NCBI RefSeq assembly: GCF_004329715.1
Contig: NZ_JXSY01000002.1
Coordinates: forward strand, 186,001-250,000
Direction: 5' to 3'
DNA: 64,000 nucleotides
DNA from: Bowmanella sp. JS7-9
Lineage (GTDB): Bacteria; Pseudomonadota; Gammaproteobacteria; Enterobacterales; Alteromonadaceae
The translations under genes were made by a program, and so were the position numbers. The stretch's first letter is position 1, and each line of letters opens with the position of its first letter. This document shows, in pieces, positions 28,110 to 40,112 of this stretch. Under the pieces are notes generated by a model. It made no database searches and was not told where the DNA came from. It saw only the letters and a program-made list of their open reading frames with translations.

Positions 28110-28939
28110 GTCTGAGCATTGTTGCCGCGCTGGCTGAGGCTAAAGCGGCGCTGTTTGCAAGTGATAGCGCTGCGCTGGATGCGCGCCTGTTACTTTGCCA
28201 CATACTGGATTGTCCCCCGGCGTATTTACATACCTGGCCAGATAAAACCCTGTCGCTGGCCCAGCAGCAGGCCTATTTTGAGTTAATTGCACAGCGCCGC
28301 GACGGTCATCCGGTGGCGCATTTACTCGGCTACCGCGATTTCTGGACGTTACGCCTGGCGGTTAATAACACGACGTTGATCCCGCGCCCGGAAACCGAGT
28401 TACTGGTTGAACAGGCACTGGCATTACCGTTGCCCGAACAGGCCAGTGTGTTGGATTTAGGCACTGGCACTGGCGCGATTGCGTTGGCTTTAGCCAGTGA
28501 ACGGCCCGGTTGGCAACTCACTGGGGTGGATCGCATTCCCGCCGCAGTAACACTGGCAACGGCAAATCAACAGGCACATCAGATCCCGAATGTTACTTTC
28601 ATGCACAGTGATTGGTTCAGTGCAGTCGAATCGCAACGTTTTGATTTGATTGTGTCTAATCCGCCTTACGTGGAAGACAACAGCGAATATCTGATTCAGG
28701 GTGATGTGGTGTTTGAGCCGCGCAGCGCACTGACTGCCGGACACGATGGCATGGATGATATTCGACAGATTTGCGCGGCGGCGCGTGATTATCTCAGCGA
28801 AAACGGCGTTATTATGTTTGAGCATGGGTTTAATCAGGCGGCTGCAGTAGCAGATTGCCTGCAAACCCATGGTTATCGCCAAATTCGTCACTTTAACGAT
28901 TTAGCCAATCTGCCCAGAGTCACCAGCGCAATTAGATAA
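28106..28939 (+). CDS. prmC: Release factor glutamine methyltransferase
   Basis: 277 residues. A SAM-binding [15 protein letters not shown] (about 116-130) and the catalytic NPPY at 185-188 are present, with the N-terminal substrate-binding helical domain before them. It N5-methylates the GGQ glutamine of RF1 and RF2. The GTG start overlaps the prfA TGA (GTGA), so it is translationally coupled. Confidence 0.95.
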   Translation: MSLSIVAALAEAKAALFASDSAALDARLLLCHILDCPPAYLHTWPDKTLSLAQQQAYFELIAQRRDGHPVAHLLGYRDFWTLRLAVNNTTLIPRPETELLVEQALALPLPEQASVLDLGTGTGAIALALASERPGWQLTGVDRIPAAVTLATANQQAHQIPNVTFMHSDWFSAVESQRFDLIVSNPPYVEDNSEYLIQGDVVFEPRSALTAGHDGMDDIRQICAAARDYLSENGVIMFEHGFNQAAAVADCLQTHGYRQIRHFNDLANLPRVTSAIR

Positions 28940-29012
28940 TTGCCTTTCTTGCCAATTGCCAGTAGCTTAAACGCGTCGATGTATTTTTGAACTTAAGCGC
29001 AGGGGGACGGGA

Positions 29013-30527
29013 ATGGATGATTTTTTGTTTGCCGATGAGCAGGATGATGCACTGGATGATGTGCCGAAAAAGTCCTGGAAGATTCTTATTGTCGATGACG
29101 AAAAAGAGATCCACACAGTTACCCGTTTAGCCCTGAATGATTTTGTTTTTCAGGATCGTAGTCTGGAATTTCTTGGCGCTATGTCTGGCGCGGAAGCGAA
29201 ACAGGTCTTAGCCGAGCACGATGATATTGCCATAGTCCTGTTGGATGTGGTGATGGAAACCGAGCACGCTGGTCTCGATGTTGCCCGCTACATTCGTGAA
29301 GAACTGAACAACTATTACACCCGCATTATTTTGCGCACCGGCCAGCCTGGTCAGGCCCCGGAGCGGCATGTAATCATCAATTACGATATTAATGATTACA
29401 AATCCAAGACCGATCTCACCGCACAAAAGCTGTTCACTGTGATCATATCCACCTTGCGTTCTTATCGGGATATTGTGGTGATTGATGAGAACCGCCGTGG
29501 CCTGGAAAAAATCATTAAGGCATCCGCCAACTTATTCAGCATGCGCTCGCTGGAACGTTTCATTGAGGGTATTGTTCAGCAGCTCAGCTCGTTATTAGGC
29601 GGCACAGAAGAAGCGGTGTATATGACGGCTGTGGCCGGGCCAAAGCCAATCAGTGATATTCAGGCCGAGCATTACTATGTGTTTTCCGCCTGTGGTCAGT
29701 TCAATGACCTGCAGGGTAAACCGTTGGAAGAAGTGATGCAGGGCAATAAACTGGACAGTTGTAAGGCCGCGCTGAACAGTAAAGATATTGTGTACGGTGA
29801 AGATCATGTGGTGGCCTACTGCGCGAGTAAATCCCAGCGTGGCGCGATCCTGTATATGTCCGGATTGCAGCGAACTTTGAATGACCTGGACAAACACCTC
29901 ATCGATTTATTTGCCATGAATGTACAGATCGCGTTCGATAACATATTGCGCAGTCAGGAAATCGAGCAGAGCCAGCAGTTATTAATTGAGCATCTGGCTA
30001 ATCTACTGGCCAATAATGGTCATGGCGTGCATGCCAGAACCCGGCGCTTAAAAGCCATGACCACACTGCTTGCGAAGCAGGCTGGCATGGAAGAGGCTGC
30101 TGCGCAGGAGTTAGCTCAGGCCGTGTCGATTTTTGATATGCGTCATAGCAGTGAACTGACCGATTTTGATCCCTGTGCCGACAATACAACGGCGTTGGGA
30201 GTAGGGCAGTTTGCCAATCAGGCGCTGGAAACCAGCCAATATGGTTTTATTCGCCTTGCCGCTCAATTAGCTAATGAATTTCGTGAAGCCTGGGACGGCA
30301 GTGGCTGTCCCAACAAAAAACAGGGCGAGTCGATTGCTTTGGCAACCCGCATTACCCAAATTGTGATTACTTTAGAAAATACAGTCAGCGCCGAGCCCGA
30401 CATGTCAATGCCTGAGGCACTACAACGGCTTGAGGCGTTGGCGGGCAAACAACTTGATCCGGAATTAGTCACACTTTTAATCTCACAGCAGGATGCTGCC
30501 TCGCAGATACGCGCGGAACATCAGTAA
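29013..30527 (+). CDS. Response regulator: REC + DUF3369 + degenerate HD-GYP
   Basis: 504 residues. A receiver domain (about 22-145) has the acidic pair in LIVDDE, phosphoacceptor Asp78 (VLLDVVME) and Lys132. DUF3369 occupies about 155-310. The C-terminal part (about 325-500) still resembles HD-GYP: NEFREAWDGSGCP at 421-433 matches the family's HHE.WDGSGYP, and KQLDPELVTLL matches its end, but the metal-binding HD is replaced (IFDMRH, 373-378) and the HH is absent. It should therefore not cleave cyclic di-GMP. No kinase is adjacent. It sits within the hemA-prfA-prmC to sirB2-kdsA group, 73 bp after prmC. Confidence 0.85.
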   Translation: MDDFLFADEQDDALDDVPKKSWKILIVDDEKEIHTVTRLALNDFVFQDRSLEFLGAMSGAEAKQVLAEHDDIAIVLLDVVMETEHAGLDVARYIREELNNYYTRIILRTGQPGQAPERHVIINYDINDYKSKTDLTAQKLFTVIISTLRSYRDIVVIDENRRGLEKIIKASANLFSMRSLERFIEGIVQQLSSLLGGTEEAVYMTAVAGPKPISDIQAEHYYVFSACGQFNDLQGKPLEEVMQGNKLDSCKAALNSKDIVYGEDHVVAYCASKSQRGAILYMSGLQRTLNDLDKHLIDLFAMNVQIAFDNILRSQEIEQSQQLLIEHLANLLANNGHGVHARTRRLKAMTTLLAKQAGMEEAAAQELAQAVSIFDMRHSSELTDFDPCADNTTALGVGQFANQALETSQYGFIRLAAQLANEFREAWDGSGCPNKKQGESIALATRITQIVITLENTVSAEPDMSMPEALQRLEALAGKQLDPELVTLLISQQDAASQIRAEHQ

Positions 30528-30542
30528 TAAGGACGTCACGGC

Positions 30543-30917
30543 ATGTATTACCTTGCCAAACTCTCACACCTGATTCTGGTATTCACCAGTGTGGTGTTGT
30601 TATCCATTCGCTTTATCTCACGCATGATTGGCTCGCGTTTTTTTGAAAAAGGAGCGCCACGCGTGATCCCCCATGTTATTGATACTGCCCTGCTGTTAAC
30701 GGCTGTGTGGTTGTGCGTTCTGCTCCATTACAATCCTTTCGTGGTGGGCTGGTTGATGGAAAAAATCGTGCTGATCTGCTGCTACATAGGTTTTGGCGCG
30801 CTGGCCTTGCATTATGGCACGGCGTTGGGGCGTTTCCTGGCAATGCTGGCGGCACTGGGATGTATTGCAGTAATTGTGCATCTTGCCACCACTAAGCAGG
30901 CCTTTTTGCTGGGCTAA
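30543..30917 (+). CDS. SirB2-type membrane protein
   Basis: 124 residues with four predicted helices, and the family-like opening YYLAKLSHLILVFTSVVLLSIRF. In enterobacteria sirB2 lies between prmC and kdsA, as here, which supports the call. SirB proteins were linked to invasion gene expression in Salmonella, but the biochemical role is unknown. It starts 15 bases after the response regulator gene and is probably in the same transcript. Confidence 0.85.
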   Translation: MYYLAKLSHLILVFTSVVLLSIRFISRMIGSRFFEKGAPRVIPHVIDTALLLTAVWLCVLLHYNPFVVGWLMEKIVLICCYIGFGALALHYGTALGRFLAMLAALGCIAVIVHLATTKQAFLLG

Positions 30918-31133
30918 ACGCCAGGGCTTTTAGGTTAATTCGACGCTTTAAACACAGACCTTCTGATCTTCTAACAAATTAGTGGTAAACTACCCGATTG
31001 ATAGAGTTATTAGCGCATCTTTTTTTTCAGCTACAAAATAAAAATATATAAAAGTCATATGGTTAAAGGTTAAGAAAGCCATTAATCCTAGTTTAGCTGT
31101 TATTTTTTGTGCCCAACTATAAAAGGAGAATTC

Positions 31134-33223
<2,090 letters not shown>

Positions 33224-33232
33224 GAACGCGTC

Positions 33233-34141
33233 ATGTCTGTCCGTTTGCCGCCGCTCAACGCGTTACGCGCGTTTGAAGTGGCGGCTCGCCATCTGAGCTT
33301 TACCCGAGCGGCCTCTGAACTTTATGTCACCCAGGCTGCGGTAAGCCATCAAATCAAATCACTGGAAGATTTTCTCGGTATTAAGCTGTTCTTGCGACGC
33401 AATCGAAAATTGTTGCTGACCGAGGAAGGTCAGCGCTATTACGCCGATATTCGCGATGTTTTCCACGGATTGCATGAGGCCACGGAGCGCTTGTTAGCCA
33501 GTGGTGAAAAGGGCGCGCTCACGGTGAGTTTGCCACCCAGTTTCGCCACCCAGTGGCTGGTACCGCGCTTACATCAGTTCAGCACCTTGCATCCGGACAT
33601 CGATGTGCGGATTAAGGCGGTGGATTTTGACGAAGGCTTTCTAAACGATGATGTGGACGTGGCGATTTATTACGGTCGCGGTAAATGGCCGGGGTTGCAT
33701 GCGGAAAAGCTGCATACCGAATACCTGACCCCAATGTGTTCGCCAATCATGCTGCTAAAAAGTGGTAAACCACTGAAAACACTGGATGATCTGAAATACC
33801 ATATGCTGTTGCATGATCACTCCCGCCAGGGCTGGAAAGATTGGCTGCGGCATTTTCAGGTGGCTGGTATCAATGCCAATCAGGGCCCGGTATTCAGCCA
33901 TACCATGCTGGTTTTACAGGCGGCCGCAATTGGCCAGGGTGTGGCGCTGGGCCACTCGGTACTGGCGCGGCCAGATATTGAGGCCGGGCGTTTAGTCTGT
34001 CCGTTTAAAGAGCGGCTGGTCAGTAAGCATGCCTATTACTTTGTTTGCCAGCAATCCCATGCTGAGTTGGGCAAAATTGTCGCGTTTCGTGACTGGCTAT
34101 TGGGCGAAGTAGAAAAAGAACAGGCCGAGGAATCGTTTTAA
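33233..34141 (+). CDS. gcvA: LysR-type regulator, GcvA-like
   Basis: 302 residues. The N-terminal HTH reads PPLNALRAFEVAARHLSF..AASELYVTQAAVSHQIK, characteristic of the GcvA subgroup, followed by the effector domain. In Escherichia coli GcvA controls the glycine cleavage operon and lies next to a DUF423 gene and rlmM, which is also the order here (with one hydrolase inserted). The glycine cleavage genes are not in the window, so the target is by analogy. Confidence 0.85.
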   Translation: MSVRLPPLNALRAFEVAARHLSFTRAASELYVTQAAVSHQIKSLEDFLGIKLFLRRNRKLLLTEEGQRYYADIRDVFHGLHEATERLLASGEKGALTVSLPPSFATQWLVPRLHQFSTLHPDIDVRIKAVDFDEGFLNDDVDVAIYYGRGKWPGLHAEKLHTEYLTPMCSPIMLLKSGKPLKTLDDLKYHMLLHDHSRQGWKDWLRHFQVAGINANQGPVFSHTMLVLQAAAIGQGVALGHSVLARPDIEAGRLVCPFKERLVSKHAYYFVCQQSHAELGKIVAFRDWLLGEVEKEQAEESF

Positions 34142-34744
34142 ATGAATAAGCCGTTTGCACGTATGTTATTAACGCACGGCGCGGGGGCTGGCATCTCTTC
34201 TGAGTTTATGCAGGATTTGGCACGAGCCTTAGGCGAGCAGGGCATCCTTGTTGAGCTGTTTAACTTTGCCTATATGGCAGAGCAGGAAGCCACTGGGAAA
34301 AAACGTCCACCGTCTCGTATGCCCGTGTTATTGCAAGAATTGGATGTGGCAATCAGCCTGTTACCGCAAGATTTACCCTTGATAATTGGTGGTAAGTCTA
34401 TGGGCGGCCGTGCGGCGACCATGTTGTTGGATAGTTGTAAAGCCGCTGCGGCGATTGCTTATGGCTATCCGTTTCATCCACCCGGAAAGCCGGAGAAGTT
34501 GCGAACGGATCATTTACAGACATTACATAAGCCCTTGCTGATTATTCAGGGCGAGCGCGATACCTTTGGTAATGCCACAGAAATTGTAAATTATGCACTT
34601 AGCGCGAACGTGCAGACCGCGATTTTGTCGGCCGCAGACCACAGTTTTAAGCCGCCTAAACGCAGTGGCCTGACGCAGGCACAACATATACTTCAGGCAG
34701 CGCAGTTGAGCGCGGCATTTTTACGGAAACAATTATGCATTTAA
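34142..34744 (+). CDS. Alpha/beta hydrolase family protein
   Basis: 200 residues. The predicted triad is Ser95 in GGKSMGGRA, an Asp in QGERDTFG (about 147) and His in AADHSFKP (about 170). The short form with THGAGAG near the N-terminus matches the dienelactone-hydrolase-like group that also holds KANL3/Tex30-like proteins. The substrate is unknown. It begins immediately after the gcvA stop and overlaps the DUF423 gene by ten bases, so it belongs to the gcvA-rlmM operon. Confidence 0.82.
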   Translation: MNKPFARMLLTHGAGAGISSEFMQDLARALGEQGILVELFNFAYMAEQEATGKKRPPSRMPVLLQELDVAISLLPQDLPLIIGGKSMGGRAATMLLDSCKAAAAIAYGYPFHPPGKPEKLRTDHLQTLHKPLLIIQGERDTFGNATEIVNYALSANVQTAILSAADHSFKPPKRSGLTQAQHILQAAQLSAAFLRKQLCI

Positions 34745-35097
34745 TGCTGTTCATCGCCGGTATTTTCGGCGCGTTGGCTGTGATCCTCGGTGCACTGGGC
34801 AGCCATGCGCTGGTGTTTAGTCCCGAACAAATGGTCAGTTGGGATGTGGCGCTACGCTACATGATGTTTCATGCCAGTGCCTTGCTGGTGGTTGCATTGC
34901 TGTATGATCGTCGTCCCGGACGCTGGTTGTTGATCAGTGGTGGGCTGATGGCGCTGGGTACGCTTTGTTTTAGTGGCAGTATCATTGTGATGTTGCTAAG
35001 CGGGATAACATTCCTGTGGCCGGTAACGCCACTGGGCGGCGTGTTACTGATGATAAGTTGGTTATGGTTTGTGGCGGGAGCCTGGTATCACAGATGA
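34735..35097 (+). CDS. DUF423 family membrane protein (YgdD-like)
   Basis: 120 residues with four membrane helices. The first (LFIAGIFGALAVILGALGSHAL) has the family's GA.G.H.L pattern. In many gammaproteobacteria it sits between gcvA and rlmM, as here. Function unknown. An alternative ATG three codons later would overlap the previous stop as TAATG. Its TGA overlaps the rlmM ATG. Confidence 0.85.
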   Translation: MHLMLFIAGIFGALAVILGALGSHALVFSPEQMVSWDVALRYMMFHASALLVVALLYDRRPGRWLLISGGLMALGTLCFSGSIIVMLLSGITFLWPVTPLGGVLLMISWLWFVAGAWYHR

Positions 35098-36167
35098 AGC
35101 AGGTGATTTTATATTGTCGGGCAGGATTTGAAGCCGATCTTGCACTGGAAATTCAAACCCGTGCCGCCGAAATCGGCGTATTTGGCTATGCGGTGCCAGT
35201 TGAAGGCAGTGCCTGGGTAAAGTTTGAGTGTTACACCGACGGCGATGCCGAACGGCTGATTAAGTCACTGGCGTTTGAAAAACTGGTGTTTGCGCGCCAG
35301 TGGTTCGCGGTGGCCGCTGAGCTTGAAAATATGCCGGCGAAAGATCGTATCAGCCCCATATTAGCGGCCTGTCAGGACTTGCCCCAATGCGATGCTTTGG
35401 TCGTCGAGTATGCAGACAATGATCAGGACCGTGAAATGGCTACCTTCTGCCGTAAATTTACCGTACCGCTTCGCCAGGCAATGCGTGGCAAAGGTCTGTT
35501 AACTGCCAAAGAAGGCCATAAGTTACCTACCTTGCATGTATTTTTGCAGGACTCAGCGAACGGATTTGTGGGGATCAGTTATCCGGCTAATGCCTCGGGC
35601 GATTACATGGGCATTAGCCGCCTGAAATTCCCATCGGCAGCGCCTAGTCGCTCCACCCTTAAGCTGGAAGAAGCGATTAATCTGTTCCTGAGCGAAAAGC
35701 AGCGTGAACAATGGTTCAAACCCGGTATGCATGGTGTGGATCTGGGAGCCTGTCCGGGCGGTTGGACCTATCAACTGGTATCCCGTGGGGTTAAAGTGCA
35801 GGCAATCGATAATGGCATGATCGATGAAAATCTGATGGCGACAGGGCTGGTAAAGCATATTCAGGCGGATGGGTTTAAATATAAACCTCAGCCTTGTCCG
35901 GTCGATTGGCTGGTGTGCGATATGATTGAGCGCCCGGATCGGGTGGCCCAACTGATGGCACAGTGGCTGGCCGATGGCTGGGCCAAACGCGCGATCTTTA
36001 ACCTCAAATTACCGATGAAAAAGCGTTTTGCCAGTTATCAGCAATGTCTCGAGATCATCGATTTGGTGTTGGCCAGAGTGGGCAGTTATACCCTTAAAGC
36101 TCGTCACCTGTACCATGATCGCGAAGAGATTACGTTGTTTTTGGCCTTGGACGGCAAAGCGACTTAG
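35094..36167 (+). CDS. rlmM: 23S rRNA C2498 2'-O-ribose methyltransferase
   Basis: 357 residues from the ATG at 35094 (MKQVILYCRAGFEADLA), where translation couples to DUF423 by ATGA. It has an N-terminal THUMP-like region, then a Rossmann methyltransferase with GVDLGACPGGWTYQL and the VDWLVCDMIERP active-site strand; the NLKLPMKKR segment supplies the catalytic lysine. It methylates C2498 of 23S rRNA using SAM. Its 3' end overlaps the convergent transglutaminase gene by 38 bp. Confidence 0.94.
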   Translation: MKQVILYCRAGFEADLALEIQTRAAEIGVFGYAVPVEGSAWVKFECYTDGDAERLIKSLAFEKLVFARQWFAVAAELENMPAKDRISPILAACQDLPQCDALVVEYADNDQDREMATFCRKFTVPLRQAMRGKGLLTAKEGHKLPTLHVFLQDSANGFVGISYPANASGDYMGISRLKFPSAAPSRSTLKLEEAINLFLSEKQREQWFKPGMHGVDLGACPGGWTYQLVSRGVKVQAIDNGMIDENLMATGLVKHIQADGFKYKPQPCPVDWLVCDMIERPDRVAQLMAQWLADGWAKRAIFNLKLPMKKRFASYQQCLEIIDLVLARVGSYTLKARHLYHDREEITLFLALDGKAT

Positions 36168-38157
36168 CATTCTGTTGCAGCGTTTTTAATAAACGCTGCA
36201 TATATTGCACGCGCTCAGTCTGATGGTCGTTACTGGGGTTGTACGTCAATTGCTCATGTAACTCACTTAGCTGGCTGAACGGCTGACTCACCGAAGCAGG
36301 CAGGCTGTGATTGACCTGATCGGCCAGCGTCGCTATGCCCCAATGAGGTTTCCGCTTTATCCCCATAGTACTTATTGTTTTCAGGGCCTGCGCATAGATA
36401 CGCTGATGGGGAGGCACTTTCTTCGGCCACCAGCTTCGCCAGTAATAGGCGGCCAGCAGCAGGCTGATAGCAATGACAATGGCCAGCGAGAACAGCGTGA
36501 GTTTTAGCGGGCTTAAATTGCCCAGTAGTTGTTGCAGCAAAGATTGTTGCTGTTGACGATCAAATCCCAGCACCCAGCGACTCCATAAGTAATCCAGCTC
36601 TGCCAGTTGCAGGCGTAAACTATTTATCCAGGCGATATCCCGCAGCTTTGCCAACGCGAAGGTCTGGTCGGCCAGAAAGCTCTGCTCTTGCTCCATAGCC
36701 CGCTGTAAACCAAACTCGATACGCTGCGGCGATATCCACGCGGTCGGGTCGACACGTATCCAGCGCTGTTGCGGAGCAGACCAGTATTCGACCCACGCAT
36801 GCGCGTCATACTGATAAACACTGAGAAAACCGCGTTCGTGCCATTCGCCTCCCTGATAACCGCTGACTACCCGGGCCGGCACGCCGGCCAGACGCAATAA
36901 GTACGCAACCGCGCTGGCATAGTGGCCACAAAAGCCCTGTTGATAGTCAAATAGAAACAAATCGACCATATCCCCCTGCATCGGCGGCGGTGACAGGGTG
37001 TAGCTAAAGCCCTGCTGACCCATGTAGGCTTGCACTCTACCGAGTAATTGGTTGATGTCCGGATTGTCGCGGCGCAGTTCATTGAGCCAGCGTTGGGTGC
37101 GTGGATTGCCTGCAGCGGGCAACGCCAGATTTAGTTGTACGTCAATATAGGGGTAATCTGAGCGCAGTGGCGCGTCCGGGTAGCTGCGTACTTTGTATTG
37201 CATCGCGCTGTTTAGCGGGCGCTCAGCCCACAAGGTAAAGTCAGCTTGTGGCCAGATGCGCGGATCACTGGTATTGGCGCTATCCAGCGCATATAACCAG
37301 TGCTGTCGGCTAGGCTCGGCCATTATTTCGTAATCGATGGGGGCCCCGGCCACAGGCATGGGGTGACGCAGTCCACTGTTTCTGTTGCGGGCTTGCAGTC
37401 GGCTGCGACTCTGCGCGACTGACCAGCGCTGTCCATCAAACTCCTCCATAACAATCGCACGCCAGTAGCGCTGACCGGCGCTGGGGGCATCACCATTAAA
37501 TGTCGCGCGAAAGGCCAGCGAAGATGACTGTGCCAGCCGCGCTATATCGCCGGGACTGACATTATCGGCCAATCCGGTTTGCGCGCCGCCAGCCCGTGGC
37601 ATACGCCAGATGGGCTCCAGTTGTGGTAATACAACAAACAGCAACAGGGCGATAGGTGCGGCTTGCAGACTCAGTATTGCCGACTCACGTAATACCAATG
37701 GCAAAGGCCCATGAGCATACTGTAGTACCAGCATGGCCAGTAAAATCGCGAAACATAGCAACGCGCTGCCGATAGCGGCCGGGATAGACTGGTCAAATAC
37801 CAGCACACAGGCAGTTAAAAACAACAGCGCCACTGCCAGTTGTTGCGGATCCCTTGGTTTATTCAGGGCCAGTAATTTTAACCCAGAGGAAAAGGTCAGC
37901 AGGTTTACCATCGCCAGCATAATGCCATTACCCCAGGCAAAGTAAGCCAACGCTACGGCCCCGAGCAGGCCAAATAAATTTAATGTACGTACCGATATGC
38001 CCTGTGACTGCCATTGTAGTGAAATTGCCAGGCGCATCAGGCCAATCAGCGGCAACAAAATCAGCAACCAGATATGTAGCTGCTGCGCAAGTAGCAGGGC
38101 ATTGCCCCACAATACCAGGGTAAAAATCACATGTGCGCGCGCCGGATTAAAGGTCAT
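36130..38157 (-). CDS. TgpA-type transglutaminase-like membrane protein
   Basis: 675 residues from the ATG at 38157. An N-terminal block of about six membrane helices (1-180) is followed by a DUF3488-type region, a periplasmic transglutaminase-like core with Cys in QGFCGHYAS, His in AHAWVEYW and Asp in RVDPTAW, then another helix and a cytoplasmic tail. This matches the Pseudomonas TgpA type. With the MoxR ATPase and DUF58 genes upstream it forms a conserved three-gene set whose exact role in the envelope is unsettled. Starts 11 bases inside the DUF58 gene. Confidence 0.88.
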   Translation of the reverse strand: MTFNPARAHVIFTLVLWGNALLLAQQLHIWLLILLPLIGLMRLAISLQWQSQGISVRTLNLFGLLGAVALAYFAWGNGIMLAMVNLLTFSSGLKLLALNKPRDPQQLAVALLFLTACVLVFDQSIPAAIGSALLCFAILLAMLVLQYAHGPLPLVLRESAILSLQAAPIALLLFVVLPQLEPIWRMPRAGGAQTGLADNVSPGDIARLAQSSSLAFRATFNGDAPSAGQRYWRAIVMEEFDGQRWSVAQSRSRLQARNRNSGLRHPMPVAGAPIDYEIMAEPSRQHWLYALDSANTSDPRIWPQADFTLWAERPLNSAMQYKVRSYPDAPLRSDYPYIDVQLNLALPAAGNPRTQRWLNELRRDNPDINQLLGRVQAYMGQQGFSYTLSPPPMQGDMVDLFLFDYQQGFCGHYASAVAYLLRLAGVPARVVSGYQGGEWHERGFLSVYQYDAHAWVEYWSAPQQRWIRVDPTAWISPQRIEFGLQRAMEQEQSFLADQTFALAKLRDIAWINSLRLQLAELDYLWSRWVLGFDRQQQQSLLQQLLGNLSPLKLTLFSLAIVIAISLLLAAYYWRSWWPKKVPPHQRIYAQALKTISTMGIKRKPHWGIATLADQVNHSLPASVSQPFSQLSELHEQLTYNPSNDHQTERVQYMQRLLKTLQQNAKSLCRPRPKTT

Positions 38158-39106
38158 GTCTATATCCCGCCAGGGCACGCAAACAATCGCGGGCAAATTG
38201 TTTGCCTTTATCTGGCCCAAAGTGTTGCCTGCCTAATTGCAGGGTAAAAGGGCGCTCCTCACGTCCCGCCTGACTGACAAGATAGCTAAGCTTGCTTAAT
38301 TCCTGCTCCAGCCGTGCCGGTGTGCAGGGCGGCAGTCGCAAGGCGACGGCATCGCCGGCGGGCGCTTCAAACAGCTTGGTATGCAGGCCGCGGCCCTGAG
38401 CGGCAATTTTCCAGGCGATATTAGTACGCGCGTCTTGTGGTACAGACTCACGCAGGCGATCAAAGTCTTCATTGCCGGCAGCGGTATGCTTGGCATGTAG
38501 CTCATTTTTATTACTGGCTGAGGCCTCGGGAAATCTGCTGGCCAGGGGGGCAGGGTAAACCCATACCGGTTTGGGCGGCGCCAGATAACTGCAGCAGCGA
38601 AACAGACCCAAGGGATAAAAGCATTGGACTCTGATGCGCGGTAATGGATAAACGCCACGGGTGGGCATCGGATAATCCAGCCAGTGTTGTTGTTCCTGCT
38701 GGGGCAGCGAGATGGTGAAAAACGGGCCCTGTCCATTGAAGTTAAGCAGTAAGGTACCTTTGGCGTTGGGATGATGGCACCAAAGTGAAATCGCACAGGC
38801 ATTACCGGCATAAACATCTTTGATACTGCCAAAGGTCAGTTGCAGCGCGCGAAAATTCTGGTAACTGCGAAACAGGCACAGCAGCATCAAACTAAGCAAA
38901 AAATAACACATGATCAGTACCAGATTGTTCTGGTAGTTGGTGCCCAGCACAAACAGCGCGACACATAACAACACAAATAACCAGCCAAACCGGCTGGGGA
39001 AAATAAAGATATTACTCCGATTTAAGCGGTAGCGCTGGGCGGGTGGAATTCGCCGGTTCAGCCATTGCTGCTGCTTACCTGCCCACCAGCGTTGAATCAG
39101 GCGCAT
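38147..39106 (-). CDS. DUF58 domain-containing protein
   Basis: 319 residues. The ATG at 39106 overlaps the MoxR stop as TGATG and is preferred over a TTG one codon earlier. Two N-terminal membrane helices (about 30-70) precede a beta-rich region and the DUF58 motif around RESVPQDARTNIAWKIAAQG (about residues 212-231). DUF58 proteins resemble von Willebrand factor A domains and work with MoxR ATPases. Middle gene of the MoxR-DUF58-TgpA operon. Confidence 0.87.
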   Translation of the reverse strand: MRLIQRWWAGKQQQWLNRRIPPAQRYRLNRSNIFIFPSRFGWLFVLLCVALFVLGTNYQNNLVLIMCYFLLSLMLLCLFRSYQNFRALQLTFGSIKDVYAGNACAISLWCHHPNAKGTLLLNFNGQGPFFTISLPQQEQQHWLDYPMPTRGVYPLPRIRVQCFYPLGLFRCCSYLAPPKPVWVYPAPLASRFPEASASNKNELHAKHTAAGNEDFDRLRESVPQDARTNIAWKIAAQGRGLHTKLFEAPAGDAVALRLPPCTPARLEQELSKLSYLVSQAGREERPFTLQLGRQHFGPDKGKQFARDCLRALAGYRHDL

Positions 39107-40026
39107 CAAGCAGCCAGCGGGTCGACCTGCTCCAGCAGATGCTGGCTAAGGTGTCCGTCGGACATCAGATCGGTTTGGCTGGAACGCAATCGGTGTTCAC
39201 ACACGGCGGCGAAAATCGCCTGTACGTCTTCGGGTACCACAAAATCCCGTCCGGCCAGCATTGCCCAGGCGCGCGCGCTGCGCAAGATTGCTTTGCTGGC
39301 GCGGGGAGAAAGGGCATGTCCCACATCTTGTGACTCACGACTTAACGTAACCAGGCGCAGGATGTAATCCACGATGGCATCGGATGCTTTAATGCTGTCA
39401 ACCTTATCCTGTAGTTCCAACAGCCCCTGTGGGCTTAGCAATGCGTCTATATGTCTGCGGCCCTGATCGCTGTGGGTAAGCATACGTTTTTCGGATTGCC
39501 AATTTGGGTAACCCAGCTGGATACGCATTAAAAAGCGATCCAGTTGCGACTCGGGCAGTGGATAGGTGCCGGTATGGTGGGCCGGATTTTGCGTGGCGAT
39601 GACAAAGAACGGCTCCGGTAATTTACGCGTTACACCATCGATGCTGATTTGCCCTTCTTCCATGGCTTCTAACAAGGCGCTTTGGGTTTTGGGGCTGGCA
39701 CGGTTGATTTCGTCAGCCAGTAATAATTGACTGAATACCGGTCCCGCGTGAAACGTAAATTGCTGTTTGCTGCTGTCGAAGATATTTACCCCGAGTAAAT
39801 CGGCCGGTAGCAAGTCGGCGGTAAACTGCACGCGGGAAAACGCCATACCCAATACTTCGGCCAGGCCATGAGACAAGGTGGTTTTGCCCATGCCGGGTAA
39901 ATCTTCAATTAACAGATGTCCTTTGGCAACCAGACAGGCCATGGCCAGCCGAGCCTGATGTTCTTTACCGATAACTAATTCGGCGAGTTGTTCAATGGCC
40001 TGATTGAAAATCCCGACAGTGTGCAA
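39106..40026 (-). CDS. MoxR family AAA ATPase
   Basis: 306 residues from a TTG at 40026 with GAGG eight bases upstream; other in-frame starts upstream lack a ribosome binding site, so the exact start is uncertain. Walker A is LPGMGKTTLSHGLA, Walker B LLADEINRASPK, sensor 1 FFVIATQNP, and the C-terminal lid domain carries SPRASKAIL. MoxR ATPases act as chaperone-like activators, usually with a DUF58/VWA partner, which is the next gene. First gene of the three-gene operon. Confidence 0.9.
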   Translation of the reverse strand: MHTVGIFNQAIEQLAELVIGKEHQARLAMACLVAKGHLLIEDLPGMGKTTLSHGLAEVLGMAFSRVQFTADLLPADLLGVNIFDSSKQQFTFHAGPVFSQLLLADEINRASPKTQSALLEAMEEGQISIDGVTRKLPEPFFVIATQNPAHHTGTYPLPESQLDRFLMRIQLGYPNWQSEKRMLTHSDQGRRHIDALLSPQGLLELQDKVDSIKASDAIVDYILRLVTLSRESQDVGHALSPRASKAILRSARAWAMLAGRDFVVPEDVQAIFAAVCEHRLRSSQTDLMSDGHLSQHLLEQVDPLAA

Positions 40027-40112
40027 TTTTACTACCTCATAAAAAACGTGAGAGATAACACTATAGAAAGGATTTACTGGCAGGCACAACGAATGGGATC
40101 AGACATAGGTAT

